Under the pieces are notes generated by a model, which was not told the DNA's origin, ran no database searches, and worked only from the letters and a program-made list of their open reading frames with translations. From Thermoguttaceae bacterium (GTDB lineage Bacteria; Planctomycetota; Planctomycetia; Pirellulales; Thermoguttaceae), in NCBI GenBank assembly GCA_017447865.1, contig JAFSMO010000016.1:153818-217817 (forward strand): a stretch of DNA of 64,000 nt, read 5' to 3'. Shown here piece after piece: positions 33,982-42,020 of the stretch (position 1 is the stretch's first letter; every line of letters starts with the position of its first letter). The position numbers and the translations under genes are program-made.

Positions 33982-36159
33982 TTAGCGCTTTCCGGCCCGG
34001 CGCAGGAAAAACACGCCAAGCAGAAGCAAAAGCCACGCCGTGGGTTCCGGGACCGTATTCCCGTCAACCGCCGCGAAGAGCGTGTCACCGTTCGCGTACA
34101 AGTACCAGTTCTGGCGGCTTTCGTCGGAAAGAAGACTCGTCCAGTCGTCAAACTCCGGAAGTCCGCCGGCCGATTTCAGGATCGGGTAATTCAGACCCGC
34201 CAGCTCCGTGCCTTCGCCCAGGTCCTTCATCTGGATCTGGCCCACGTCGCTGATGGCAAACGAATCCACGAGGAATTCGTCCGCGCTGTTCGACGTAAAA
34301 CCGATCGTCAGCGTATCGGTCACGAGATTATTCACCTGCGTCTGGCGGCCGGCATCCGAATCATTGATGTACGTGAGTTTTCCGCCTTCGCCAAGCGTGA
34401 TTTTCCCGGTGAAAGCGTCGCTTCCCGTTCCGGTGTACTTCAGGGTCAGGTTTTTGCCCGCCGCACCCGTGACGTTACCCGCGCCGGAGAGGTTCTGAAG
34501 CGTCTGGTCCTGCGAGAAAGTCACACTTCCGCCCTCCGCCACGCTGACGGACGAGGACGAGGCGATCGCATCGGCCGCATCGAGCGCAAACTCGCCGTAT
34601 TGGATGGTCGTCGCGCCGGTGTAATCGGCCGCGGTCTTCAGGTAAATGGGCTTCTGGTTATTAATGCGCAGGCCGCCCGTGCCGGAAATCTCGCCCTGGA
34701 CCGTCAGCATGGTAAACTGCCGGCCCTGCGTTTCCGTCGGGATCCACGCCCCCATGTCTTTCGAGGACGGCGCGCCAAGCGTAAGCGTGTACTCGTTCAG
34801 GTTTACATTGGCCAGGATCTTTTTGGAAGTCTCCGTATTGTACCAGGTCGAAATCGTGGCATCTGCATCAAGGTTGATCTGGCCCGCCATACTGCTGTTC
34901 GTTTCGAGACGAACTGCTCCTAAATGGTCATTTGAAGTGCCCGTGCTGTAGCCATCGCCCGCAATGTTGAACGTTCCCGTGACGGTTCCCGCGCCGATGA
35001 GCCAGAGCTGCGCACCGCTGGGGACGTTCACCGTCACGTCCGTCGCGCCGAGTTTGGACTGGTTCGCGATTTTCGCACGTCCAGAGGTCAGCTGGACCGT
35101 GCCGTGGAAGTTCGTCGCGTTCACATTATTAAAGCCGTCTTCAGTCCCGCGCTGGACGGTTCCCTTTCCGGTGATGGTCACTCCCACCAGAGTACTCACG
35201 GTCAGCTTCGCGCCCTCAGGCAGATTCACCGTCGTGTTCGTGATCCCGCTGCCGGTAAGCTGGGCGGTACTGCCGCTTTCCATGTCGATCGTCAGGCCGG
35301 AGATCGTTCCCGAACCCGTGGCAACGGTCAGGTTCCCGGAATTTCTCACCGTGATTTGGGTCGTCTGGCCCAGCGCCCGCACATCGTTGACTTTTAGCGA
35401 GCCGTGAAGGACTTCGATCGGCGCGGTAAAATCATTTTCCGTGCTGGAAAGAAGAATATTACTCTTGCCCGAAGTATTATTAATGACGAGTTTCCCGGAA
35501 CCGGAAACCTTGCCCGAAACGGTCAGGCCGGTGAACCAGTAATCCTGATTCTGCCACTGGTTCGGATCATGGTTCGGGCTGGAGCCAAGGTAAAGCGTGT
35601 GCCCTTCCAGTGCCACGGTGGAAGCCAGAGTTTTGTAGGCTTCGGTCTGCGTACTGTAGTAAGTGCTAATGGTGGAGTCGGCCGCGAGCGTCACGGACCC
35701 CCGGAGCGTTGAGTTATTTTCAAAGCGGATCGCGCCCAGACCGTTCTGATTGGAGGAGTTCCTTCCGTGGCCGGAAATCGTAATATTGGCCGTAATGTCC
35801 GGAGTTACACCGTCCTGGATGAGCCACAGATGCGCGCCGTCCTGAACGATGATGGTCGGGGGCGTTTCACTGCTTCCCAGCTGGGACTGCGCCCTCACCC
35901 TGAAACGGCCTTTCGTGAGGATTTCCGTCCCGGTGAATGCCGAGGCGTCCATATTATAAAGGCTCCAATCCGTTCCGGCATTTTCCGTGGAATAAGTGGC
36001 CGTGCCGGAACCGATGAGCGAATCTGTGCCGACGCTCGTGATGGTGACTCCCCCCTCCTGATCCGAGTCATAAACCACGGCAAACGCCGCGCCGGACCAG
36101 CTTCCCGCGACGAAAAGGGCCGCCAATAAAAGCGAAATCGAAAAACGTTGGACGTTCAT
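33982..36159 (-). CDS. Autotransporter-like beta-helix protein with PEP-CTERM anchor
   Basis: 725 residues. A signal peptide ('SLLLAALFVAGSW', cleavage near 'AAFA') and a C-terminal sorting signal ('VPEPTAWLLLLLGVFFLR' plus a basic end) mark an exported, exosortase-processed surface protein. The body is Gly/Thr/Ser/Asn-rich with 'autotransporter-associated' patterns ('GSLKVNDVRALG', 'LTVSGKVSGSGKLVINN'). Two units of about 200 residues are visibly related ('GAHLWLIQDG'/'GAQLWLIGAG', 'LGAIRFENNS'/'LGAVRLETNS'). It lies 50 nt after the GH123-like gene, probably in the same operon. Confidence 0.85.
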   Translation of the reverse strand: MNVQRFSISLLLAALFVAGSWSGAAFAVVYDSDQEGGVTITSVGTDSLIGSGTATYSTENAGTDWSLYNMDASAFTGTEILTKGRFRVRAQSQLGSSETPPTIIVQDGAHLWLIQDGVTPDITANITISGHGRNSSNQNGLGAIRFENNSTLRGSVTLAADSTISTYYSTQTEAYKTLASTVALEGHTLYLGSSPNHDPNQWQNQDYWFTGLTVSGKVSGSGKLVINNTSGKSNILLSSTENDFTAPIEVLHGSLKVNDVRALGQTTQITVRNSGNLTVATGSGTISGLTIDMESGSTAQLTGSGITNTTVNLPEGAKLTVSTLVGVTITGKGTVQRGTEDGFNNVNATNFHGTVQLTSGRAKIANQSKLGATDVTVNVPSGAQLWLIGAGTVTGTFNIAGDGYSTGTSNDHLGAVRLETNSSMAGQINLDADATISTWYNTETSKKILANVNLNEYTLTLGAPSSKDMGAWIPTETQGRQFTMLTVQGEISGTGGLRINNQKPIYLKTAADYTGATTIQYGEFALDAADAIASSSSVSVAEGGSVTFSQDQTLQNLSGAGNVTGAAGKNLTLKYTGTGSDAFTGKITLGEGGKLTYINDSDAGRQTQVNNLVTDTLTIGFTSNSADEFLVDSFAISDVGQIQMKDLGEGTELAGLNYPILKSAGGLPEFDDWTSLLSDESRQNWYLYANGDTLFAAVDGNTVPEPTAWLLLLLGVFFLRRAGKR

Positions 36160-36209
36160 TTAAATACTCCTGAAATGAAAACCAGGCTGGTTCGCCAAAA
36201 TCCCGCGGC

Positions 36210-38618
36210 TCATTCAAGCGCTTGCAGGACTTTGCGTTTCAGCGTCCGAATCACCTCGGGGTCATGCGTAAAATTCACCGGGCTCGGCGTCGCTTCCTCG
36301 CTCAGTTTCTTCGCAAGTTCCGGGTTTTTCTGCTCCAGCAGGTACAAAAGTTCGTAATCCTCGAGTCCGTCCCGCAGATTCGCCAGCCGGATCGAACCGA
36401 TCGGCGTTCCGTCGGCCGCGGGGTACATGAGCCGGCCGTCCCCGTAAATGTACGAGTGGCCGTGATAAACGCCGCTGTCCCAATCGAGGAAGAGCGTCTC
36501 TTCCGGGTCAAACGGCACGTTGTGCTCTTTATTCCAAATGTTCACGCCCCAGTAAAGCAGGCCGTCGTATTTTTCCACGTAGGACTGCCAGCCGAGCGTC
36601 CGGCATTCGATGAGCGGGAACCGAAGCATAATATTCGCGTACGGCGGGAGCGGCCCGCAGCAAATGTAAGACCAGACTTTCTGGCCGTTTCGGCGGCACT
36701 CGTCCACTTTTTCCCGATCCCGATCATACGCCGCGGTGAGCGGGCAGATCCAGTCAATGTTCAGCTCCTTCATTTTCTGCGAGTCGGAATGAATGTAAGC
36801 GGTCGAGAAGGTCGCAATTTCCGGGAAATTTTCTTTCACCATCCCGAAAAAGTCCTTGATTGCCGGGTGCATTTCCTCCCGCGATTCGTCGAACGTGTAA
36901 ATGTACGCGCGGTCGGTGAGGCCCAGCTCACGCAGACTCTCGACGTACGGGCGCAGCTCGGCGAGGAATTTCTCGCGGTTCTCCGGCGTGTAGAAGTCGA
37001 GCGACGAGTTGCAGGTCCACGCATGACGGCCGCGTTTGTGGACCATGTTTAAAATGTTGAAGTAGCCGAGGCCTTTCCCTTTCCATTCCTGAAGACGCTC
37101 GAGCGACGGCATCTCCGTGCGCGAAATGTCGCCTTCGGGCGCGAGCCGGCATTTCACCATGTACGCGTCGTACGTCTTGCGCAGGGCGGGCAGGTCGCAG
37201 TCCGGTCCGTAAACTTTTTCGAGGAAGCCATCCATCAGAGCGAACGCGGTGCCCAGGTGCCCCTCCGCGGGGATCACCGCCGGGAAAACGTTCACCGTGA
37301 GCGGAATTTCCACCGGCGCCAGCGCATCACCGTCGGCCGTCATGCGCACGGTCCCGCGGTACGTGCCCGGCTGGGTTTCCGCTTGCGTCGTGACCGTCAC
37401 CCAGAACGAAACCGTCTGGCCCGCCGGGACGAAACCGTTCTTTCGCGGAAGCAGCGGGTCCGGGAACCAGCGCGGGCAGCCCGATTTTTCAAGCGGATGC
37501 TCGACGATTTCCGGCGTGGGAAGAAAACCGACTTCCTGCCACTCGAGCGCCGAGGCGGGAATCTTCACCGCCGGATCTGAGTCTGAAACCAGATCGGAAA
37601 ACGCGAGATGAACGCCGTTCAGGTCCACGCCCGAATGAACGAGCACCTGAAAACTCTCGGCCTCGTTGCGCGCCAAATCGAGTTCCGCCGACTTCTTCAA
37701 CGGTTTGCTTTCCGTGACTTCCGGGAGGGTCGTCAGGTAAACGCGGCGCATGGAGGACTCGGTCCAGACCGTGGCGTTTTCACCGTCCAGGCGCGTCGTG
37801 TCGAGCTGGAAGACTTTCTCCGCCAGCTCTTTCTCGCCGGAAAACGCCTTGAAACGGAACGTCTTCACGCCCCCCGTCTTCTCGGGCCGCGCCGAAACGA
37901 AAAAGCCCGTCCCGTCCGGCCGGAATTCCAGCGGGATCTCGCCGAGGCCGTCCTGGGTCAGCACGTAGCGCAAATTCTCGGGGAGGAAATCTTTGTGCCA
38001 GTCGAAATGGCCCCACATCGCGATGCTTCCGTCGCCGCTCAGGCCGCCAACGGTCTCGGTCTGGTCCATCCGGATCTGAAACGTTTCCTGGACGAGGTAA
38101 AAATCGTCGAACGTCACCTTCCCGATGTAATCGCGGAACAGGACGAAAAACTGCAGCTTTTTGATCGGCTTCTCCGGCCAGAGCATCGCTTCGGCGGTCT
38201 GCCAGCCCAGCGTTTCCGGGTCGAATTGGGCCTTCACTCCCCAAAGCGGCGTTCCGTCCTCGTAGAAAACATCGAGGTAAACGTCAAAATCCGTGGCCCC
38301 TTTGCCCCCGCGGACGGCTTTTTCGTCGAGTTTCGCACGTCCCCCGAACCGGAACGGGGCGCGGATCGGCGGATCGAACTCCACGACCTGCATCGCGCCG
38401 CAGCTCAGGGATTCGTCCGTCTCGATGTGCAGCGAGCGGGTCCCGTCGGCGCTGGTCAGCACAGTGCTTTTGTGCTTCAAAAACCACGGCGATCGGTTTT
38501 CGCCGAGCGACTCCATCCCTGGGTCACGCAGAAGGTTTTCCTGCGCGAAAAGCGTGGAGGCGACGAACATCAAAACCAGTAAAAAGGAAGGAAATCGGGT
38601 CATTTTAATTTTAAGCAT
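36210..38618 (-). CDS. Secreted GH123/DUF4091-family glycoside hydrolase
   Basis: 802 residues from the ATG at 38618. ATGs at 38639 and 38603 are possible, but 38639 is only about 10 nt from the expected transcription start. Signal peptide 'FPSFLLVLMFVASTLFA'. The N-terminal part (about 25-190) looks like a carbohydrate-binding beta-sandwich. The C-terminal about 350 residues match DUF4091/GH123, including 'DRAYIYTFDESREEMHP' with the Asp-Glu pair typical of the substrate-assisted N-acetylgalactosaminidase site. It likely degrades glycans outside the cell. Confidence 0.82.
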   Translation of the reverse strand: MLKIKMTRFPSFLLVLMFVASTLFAQENLLRDPGMESLGENRSPWFLKHKSTVLTSADGTRSLHIETDESLSCGAMQVVEFDPPIRAPFRFGGRAKLDEKAVRGGKGATDFDVYLDVFYEDGTPLWGVKAQFDPETLGWQTAEAMLWPEKPIKKLQFFVLFRDYIGKVTFDDFYLVQETFQIRMDQTETVGGLSGDGSIAMWGHFDWHKDFLPENLRYVLTQDGLGEIPLEFRPDGTGFFVSARPEKTGGVKTFRFKAFSGEKELAEKVFQLDTTRLDGENATVWTESSMRRVYLTTLPEVTESKPLKKSAELDLARNEAESFQVLVHSGVDLNGVHLAFSDLVSDSDPAVKIPASALEWQEVGFLPTPEIVEHPLEKSGCPRWFPDPLLPRKNGFVPAGQTVSFWVTVTTQAETQPGTYRGTVRMTADGDALAPVEIPLTVNVFPAVIPAEGHLGTAFALMDGFLEKVYGPDCDLPALRKTYDAYMVKCRLAPEGDISRTEMPSLERLQEWKGKGLGYFNILNMVHKRGRHAWTCNSSLDFYTPENREKFLAELRPYVESLRELGLTDRAYIYTFDESREEMHPAIKDFFGMVKENFPEIATFSTAYIHSDSQKMKELNIDWICPLTAAYDRDREKVDECRRNGQKVWSYICCGPLPPYANIMLRFPLIECRTLGWQSYVEKYDGLLYWGVNIWNKEHNVPFDPEETLFLDWDSGVYHGHSYIYGDGRLMYPAADGTPIGSIRLANLRDGLEDYELLYLLEQKNPELAKKLSEEATPSPVNFTHDPEVIRTLKRKVLQALE

Positions 38619-38656
38619 GGAGACTTTTTGAACGTCCATAAACTACCACAAGAAAT

Positions 38657-38684
38657 ATTTTACACGAAGCCAGAGATTTTGCAA
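38657..38684 (-). promoter_or_regulatory. Predicted promoter of the GH123-autotransporter operon
   Basis: Minus strand TTGCAA (38679-38684), 16-nt spacer, TAAAAT (38657-38662). Confidence 0.5.
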
Positions 38685-38712
38685 GAGTTTCTTTGAAAAA
38701 TTCAGAAATTTT

Positions 38713-38755
38713 TAGTGGTCAGCAGTCTGCGTTCTGACTACTGACCACTGACTAC
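38713..38755. repeat. Hairpin ending in a heptanucleotide repeat
   Basis: AGTGGTCAGCAGTC and GACTACTGACCACT form a near-perfect 14-bp stem. The right side is three 7-bp units TGACTAC, TGACCAC, TGACTAC (38735-38755). It separates cysC from the GH123 operon and may act as a terminator. Confidence 0.6.
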
Positions 38756-38763
38756 TTAAAAAA

Positions 38764-39423
38764 TCACGCGATCTTGCCGGTCTTTTTCAGATACGCGATC
38801 ACCTCATCGGCCAGGGCTTCCGGAGACTTCTCGGCACCTTTCAGGACGATCTCCGGGTTGAGCGGCGCTTCGTACGGATCGTCGATGCCGGTGAAACCCT
38901 TGATTTCGCCCGCGCGGGCTTTTTTGTACATTCCCTTGGGGTCGCGCTGCTCGCAGACTTCCAGCGGCGTATCGACGAAGATCTCGACGAAATCGCCCTC
39001 GGCGGCCTTGGCCCGAACACGGTCACGGTCCACGCGGTAGGGGCTGATGAAGGCCGTGATGGCCAAAATGCCGGCATTGGCGAAGAGGTTGGCGACGGCG
39101 CCGATGCGGCGAATATTTTCCTCACGGTCCTGCGCGGAGAAACCGAGGCCAAAACGCTTGGCGAATTCCTCACCGTGGACTTCGAGGAGCATTTTCGGAG
39201 CGGCATTCAGCCCGTGGCGCACGTTATCGCCGTCCAGCACGACGCTATGGACTCCCATCTGGTTGAGTTTGTGGTCCAGAACGTTCGCGACGGTGCTTTT
39301 CCCACAGGCGCTCAGGCCGGTGAACCAAAGGATCCCGCCTTTGTTTCCGTTGAGCTTCTCCCGATCCGCGCGGGAAACGGAATTTTCATGCCACACGACT
39401 TCGACTTTTTCTTCAATAGCCAT
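38764..39423 (-). CDS. cysC: Adenylylsulfate (APS) kinase
   Basis: 219 residues from the ATG at 39423, preferred over 39435 because GGAG lies 6 nt before it. APS kinase motifs: P-loop '[12 protein letters not shown]', '[13 protein letters not shown]', '[13 protein letters not shown]', '[18 protein letters not shown]' and '[14 protein letters not shown]'. It makes PAPS from APS and ATP, supplying sulfate for assimilation or for sulfation of glycans or lipids. No cysD/N is adjacent, so the sulfate-activation partners lie elsewhere. Confidence 0.96.
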   Translation of the reverse strand: MAIEEKVEVVWHENSVSRADREKLNGNKGGILWFTGLSACGKSTVANVLDHKLNQMGVHSVVLDGDNVRHGLNAAPKMLLEVHGEEFAKRFGLGFSAQDREENIRRIGAVANLFANAGILAITAFISPYRVDRDRVRAKAAEGDFVEIFVDTPLEVCEQRDPKGMYKKARAGEIKGFTGIDDPYEAPLNPEIVLKGAEKSPEALADEVIAYLKKTGKIA

Positions 39424-39503
39424 TTTTGACTCCATTTAATTAATCTGGCAAAAATATTTAATTATTCCAATATTTCGGAAACCTGAATCTCGAAATCTAT
39501 AAA

Positions 39504-39541
39504 ATTTTACCAAATTATGGAGAAAATACGAGGGGGAGGGG
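39504..39541 (-). promoter_or_regulatory. Predicted cysC promoter with C tract
   Basis: Minus strand CCCCTCCCCC, then a 22-nt interval (TCGTAT at the -35 position) and TAAAAT (39504-39509). Confidence 0.5.
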
Positions 39542-39578
39542 AAATTTTTTTGCAAACCTTTCGTCAGGAAGGCCCCAA

Positions 39579-41960
39579 TCACCCCTCGCAGTCCGTCAAA
39601 AAGCGCCAGCCTTCGCCAAACCCCAAAAACGGCGGCTCGTAGGTCTGCTCCTGGTTCAAATACCACATTCCGTTCCCGGGGACGACGATCCCCCCGAAGA
39701 AAATCGGCTTTGGAATTTCCTGATTGAGAACCTGGAGGAACTTCTGCAGAGCTTCCGCCTTATAGCCCGTTTCATTGGAATTGGCCGTCTGTCCTTCTTT
39801 CGTGTCAAAAATCCCGATTCGGCCATCCAGAAATTTTACGATCCAGTCCGGATAAAAAAGCCTTTCGGATTTGGAAGTTGAATCGAGATATTTCAGCGCG
39901 AATCCGTCTTTTCCCGAGTCCGCGTTCTTAAACCACCAATCGACTTTTTCCCAATCTTCCAGAAAATCGACGAATGCTTTTTCATTACTCCGGCCGGGGT
40001 AATTTTTTCGAAGATAAAACGGCCTGAGCAAACTGCGCCGGGTCTCAACCTCCTCGAAATCATCCGTAAAGTAGTAATTTTTGTGGATCACAAATGGTTC
40101 GGCATTTCGGCGTTCATTTTCCAGATTACGCTTCTGCAAAAACTCCTCCAGAACCGGACGGTATTCTTTCAAAGACTGCGTAATGGCCTGGCGGAAAACG
40201 CTGTGCCCGTCCTTCTGAACGTCGTTAATGAAAACGCGGTAGTAGTAATCGCTGTCCGCGTTCAAAGTCTTTCCGAGCCACGTGCGCAGCATGCTCTTGA
40301 ACGGTCCCCAGGACCGCGCCACGTTGGTGATTTTCGTTTCCGGTCCTTGCTCCCGCAGAAGCTGAATGCAAAGAAGGGTGAAAATCTTCTCAACGTCGTG
40401 CGTCGAGATCTCGAATTCCGTGTCGTTCCCTTTTTTCTTGATTTCGGTCTGAATATTATCAAAATTCTCAAACTCCGCGTTCACGATGAGCTTGTTCGTC
40501 AGGTGCGGGCGAAGATCGACCCCCCTGGCTTCCAGTTTCCCGGCATTTTTTGCCGACATTCCGGTTTCCCCAATGCCGAAAAAGCGGTCAAACGACGCGC
40601 ACATACTGCGCTGAAACGTGCGCACTTCCCCAATATCGCCGTAATCGACGCGGGACAAAAACTCCGTTTTCAGTTTTTCGTGAAGCACGAACTCCTCGCC
40701 GAACCGGTTTTCCGAGATGAACGTCGTTTTCGGGGCGTTTTTGGTCTGGTCCGGAAGTTGGACCTCATCACGATTGTAATTGGTGAAGAGGTACCCCGCC
40801 CGCAGCATCGGCGCGTGGGCGTAAATGTCCTTCTCCCTGGGTTCCGGCATGCGCAGGATCCGGCCGAGCGTCTGCGTGTAGAACGTGGGGGAAGTGATTT
40901 CCCGGTACATGACCAAAACCTGGGCGCGGGGGCAGTCCCATCCCGTCCCGGCGGCCTGCTTGAACAGAAGAAAATCGACGTTGGAATCATTCGCCTCGAT
41001 GAAGTCCATATTCTCCCGCCGCTGGTCAAACCAGTACGCGATCCGGTTTTCAGGGACCCCGTGTTGCTGAAGAAATTCCGTCACTACCTGCTCCTTGGTC
41101 CTGACCGCTTCCACTTTGCGGTCGTCGTTGGGTAGCTGAATGAGCACCAGCGGATTGACGTTTCGCCCGAGACGCCTGTATTCCCTGCGCAGGTCCGTCT
41201 GACGGCTCATCGCCAGTTCGAGCAGCAGCGTATCCAGGTCTTCCGACCTGTGCCGGCGCAGGTCCTCATCCGTCTGGCAGACGATGCAATCTTTGATGAG
41301 CCCCTCTGCGACCACATCCTCGCGGTGTACCTGGACGAAAGCGGCCTGCTGATTTGCGACGGCCTCGGCATTCGGTATATCTTTCGGCGTAGCGGAGACC
41401 TTCAACAGAATACGCGGACGGATCGGATCGATCACGTCACGTCTGGCCGAATCCGTGACGTTTTTGTGGCTTTCGTCAATGATGAGAATGATCTCGCGCC
41501 CTTCATTATGAGTATTTTCGACCAGATCCTCAAAATAAAAGCCGCTTTCCTTGAACAATCTCTCGTCTTCGGGGCGGCGCAGACGGCGGTCTTCGGCTCT
41601 CCGGGAAACGAGCTTCTGCCAGTTCATGAACAGAATGTCGTTTTTCTGAAGCACCCCGCAGTTGATGTCCGCGAGCGTCAAAAGCCGATTTTCCTGATTC
41701 GGGACAAAATAGTCCTGAAACTTCTGCCGGCTTTGCATCGCCAGGTCGTCCGAAAACGTGACCCAGATCCACGCTTTGTCCGCGTCCCAGTCCGGCTGGT
41801 GGTTCATCTGACGGATAAAGTCCGAAACCATGAACGTCTTGCCGCTCCCGGTCGGCGACTTGAAAACGATTTCCAGGCCGGATCTCCCGGTCCCCCAAAG
41901 TTCCTTGAAATAGCGGATCAGCTCGTCAACGGCTTTTTCCTGAAAATTTAATGGATTCAT
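39579..41960 (-). CDS. Type III restriction-modification system, Res (helicase-nuclease) subunit
   Basis: A 793-residue SF2 helicase-nuclease. Walker A 'SPTGSGKTFMV' (about 36), DEAH-box variant 'IIDESHKN' (about 160) and 'KVSATPKD' are intact. Helicase motif VI is near 'TLGRILRMPEPRE'. The C-terminal nuclease shows a PD-(D/E)xK pattern, 'YPDWIVKF' then 'GIFDTKEG' (about 705-720). Res cleaves DNA with Mod after meeting two head-to-head sites. It follows mod by 60 nt. No stop or frameshift is seen, so the enzyme looks intact. Confidence 0.92.
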   Translation of the reverse strand: MNPLNFQEKAVDELIRYFKELWGTGRSGLEIVFKSPTGSGKTFMVSDFIRQMNHQPDWDADKAWIWVTFSDDLAMQSRQKFQDYFVPNQENRLLTLADINCGVLQKNDILFMNWQKLVSRRAEDRRLRRPEDERLFKESGFYFEDLVENTHNEGREIILIIDESHKNVTDSARRDVIDPIRPRILLKVSATPKDIPNAEAVANQQAAFVQVHREDVVAEGLIKDCIVCQTDEDLRRHRSEDLDTLLLELAMSRQTDLRREYRRLGRNVNPLVLIQLPNDDRKVEAVRTKEQVVTEFLQQHGVPENRIAYWFDQRRENMDFIEANDSNVDFLLFKQAAGTGWDCPRAQVLVMYREITSPTFYTQTLGRILRMPEPREKDIYAHAPMLRAGYLFTNYNRDEVQLPDQTKNAPKTTFISENRFGEEFVLHEKLKTEFLSRVDYGDIGEVRTFQRSMCASFDRFFGIGETGMSAKNAGKLEARGVDLRPHLTNKLIVNAEFENFDNIQTEIKKKGNDTEFEISTHDVEKIFTLLCIQLLREQGPETKITNVARSWGPFKSMLRTWLGKTLNADSDYYYRVFINDVQKDGHSVFRQAITQSLKEYRPVLEEFLQKRNLENERRNAEPFVIHKNYYFTDDFEEVETRRSLLRPFYLRKNYPGRSNEKAFVDFLEDWEKVDWWFKNADSGKDGFALKYLDSTSKSERLFYPDWIVKFLDGRIGIFDTKEGQTANSNETGYKAEALQKFLQVLNQEIPKPIFFGGIVVPGNGMWYLNQEQTYEPPFLGFGEGWRFLTDCEG

Positions 41961-41972
41961 CTTGATTCGGAG

Positions 41973-41991
41973 ACGACGCTTCCAGCGTCGT
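41973..41991. repeat. Short perfect hairpin between mod and res
   Basis: ACGACGCT-TCC-AGCGTCGT: 8-bp stem, 3-nt loop, with an A/T run on its mod-proximal side. It may reduce Res expression relative to Mod or be a dispersed element (compare 17791). Confidence 0.6.
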
Positions 41992-42020
41992 TAAAAAAAG
42001 GATAAAACTGGCAGTACGTT

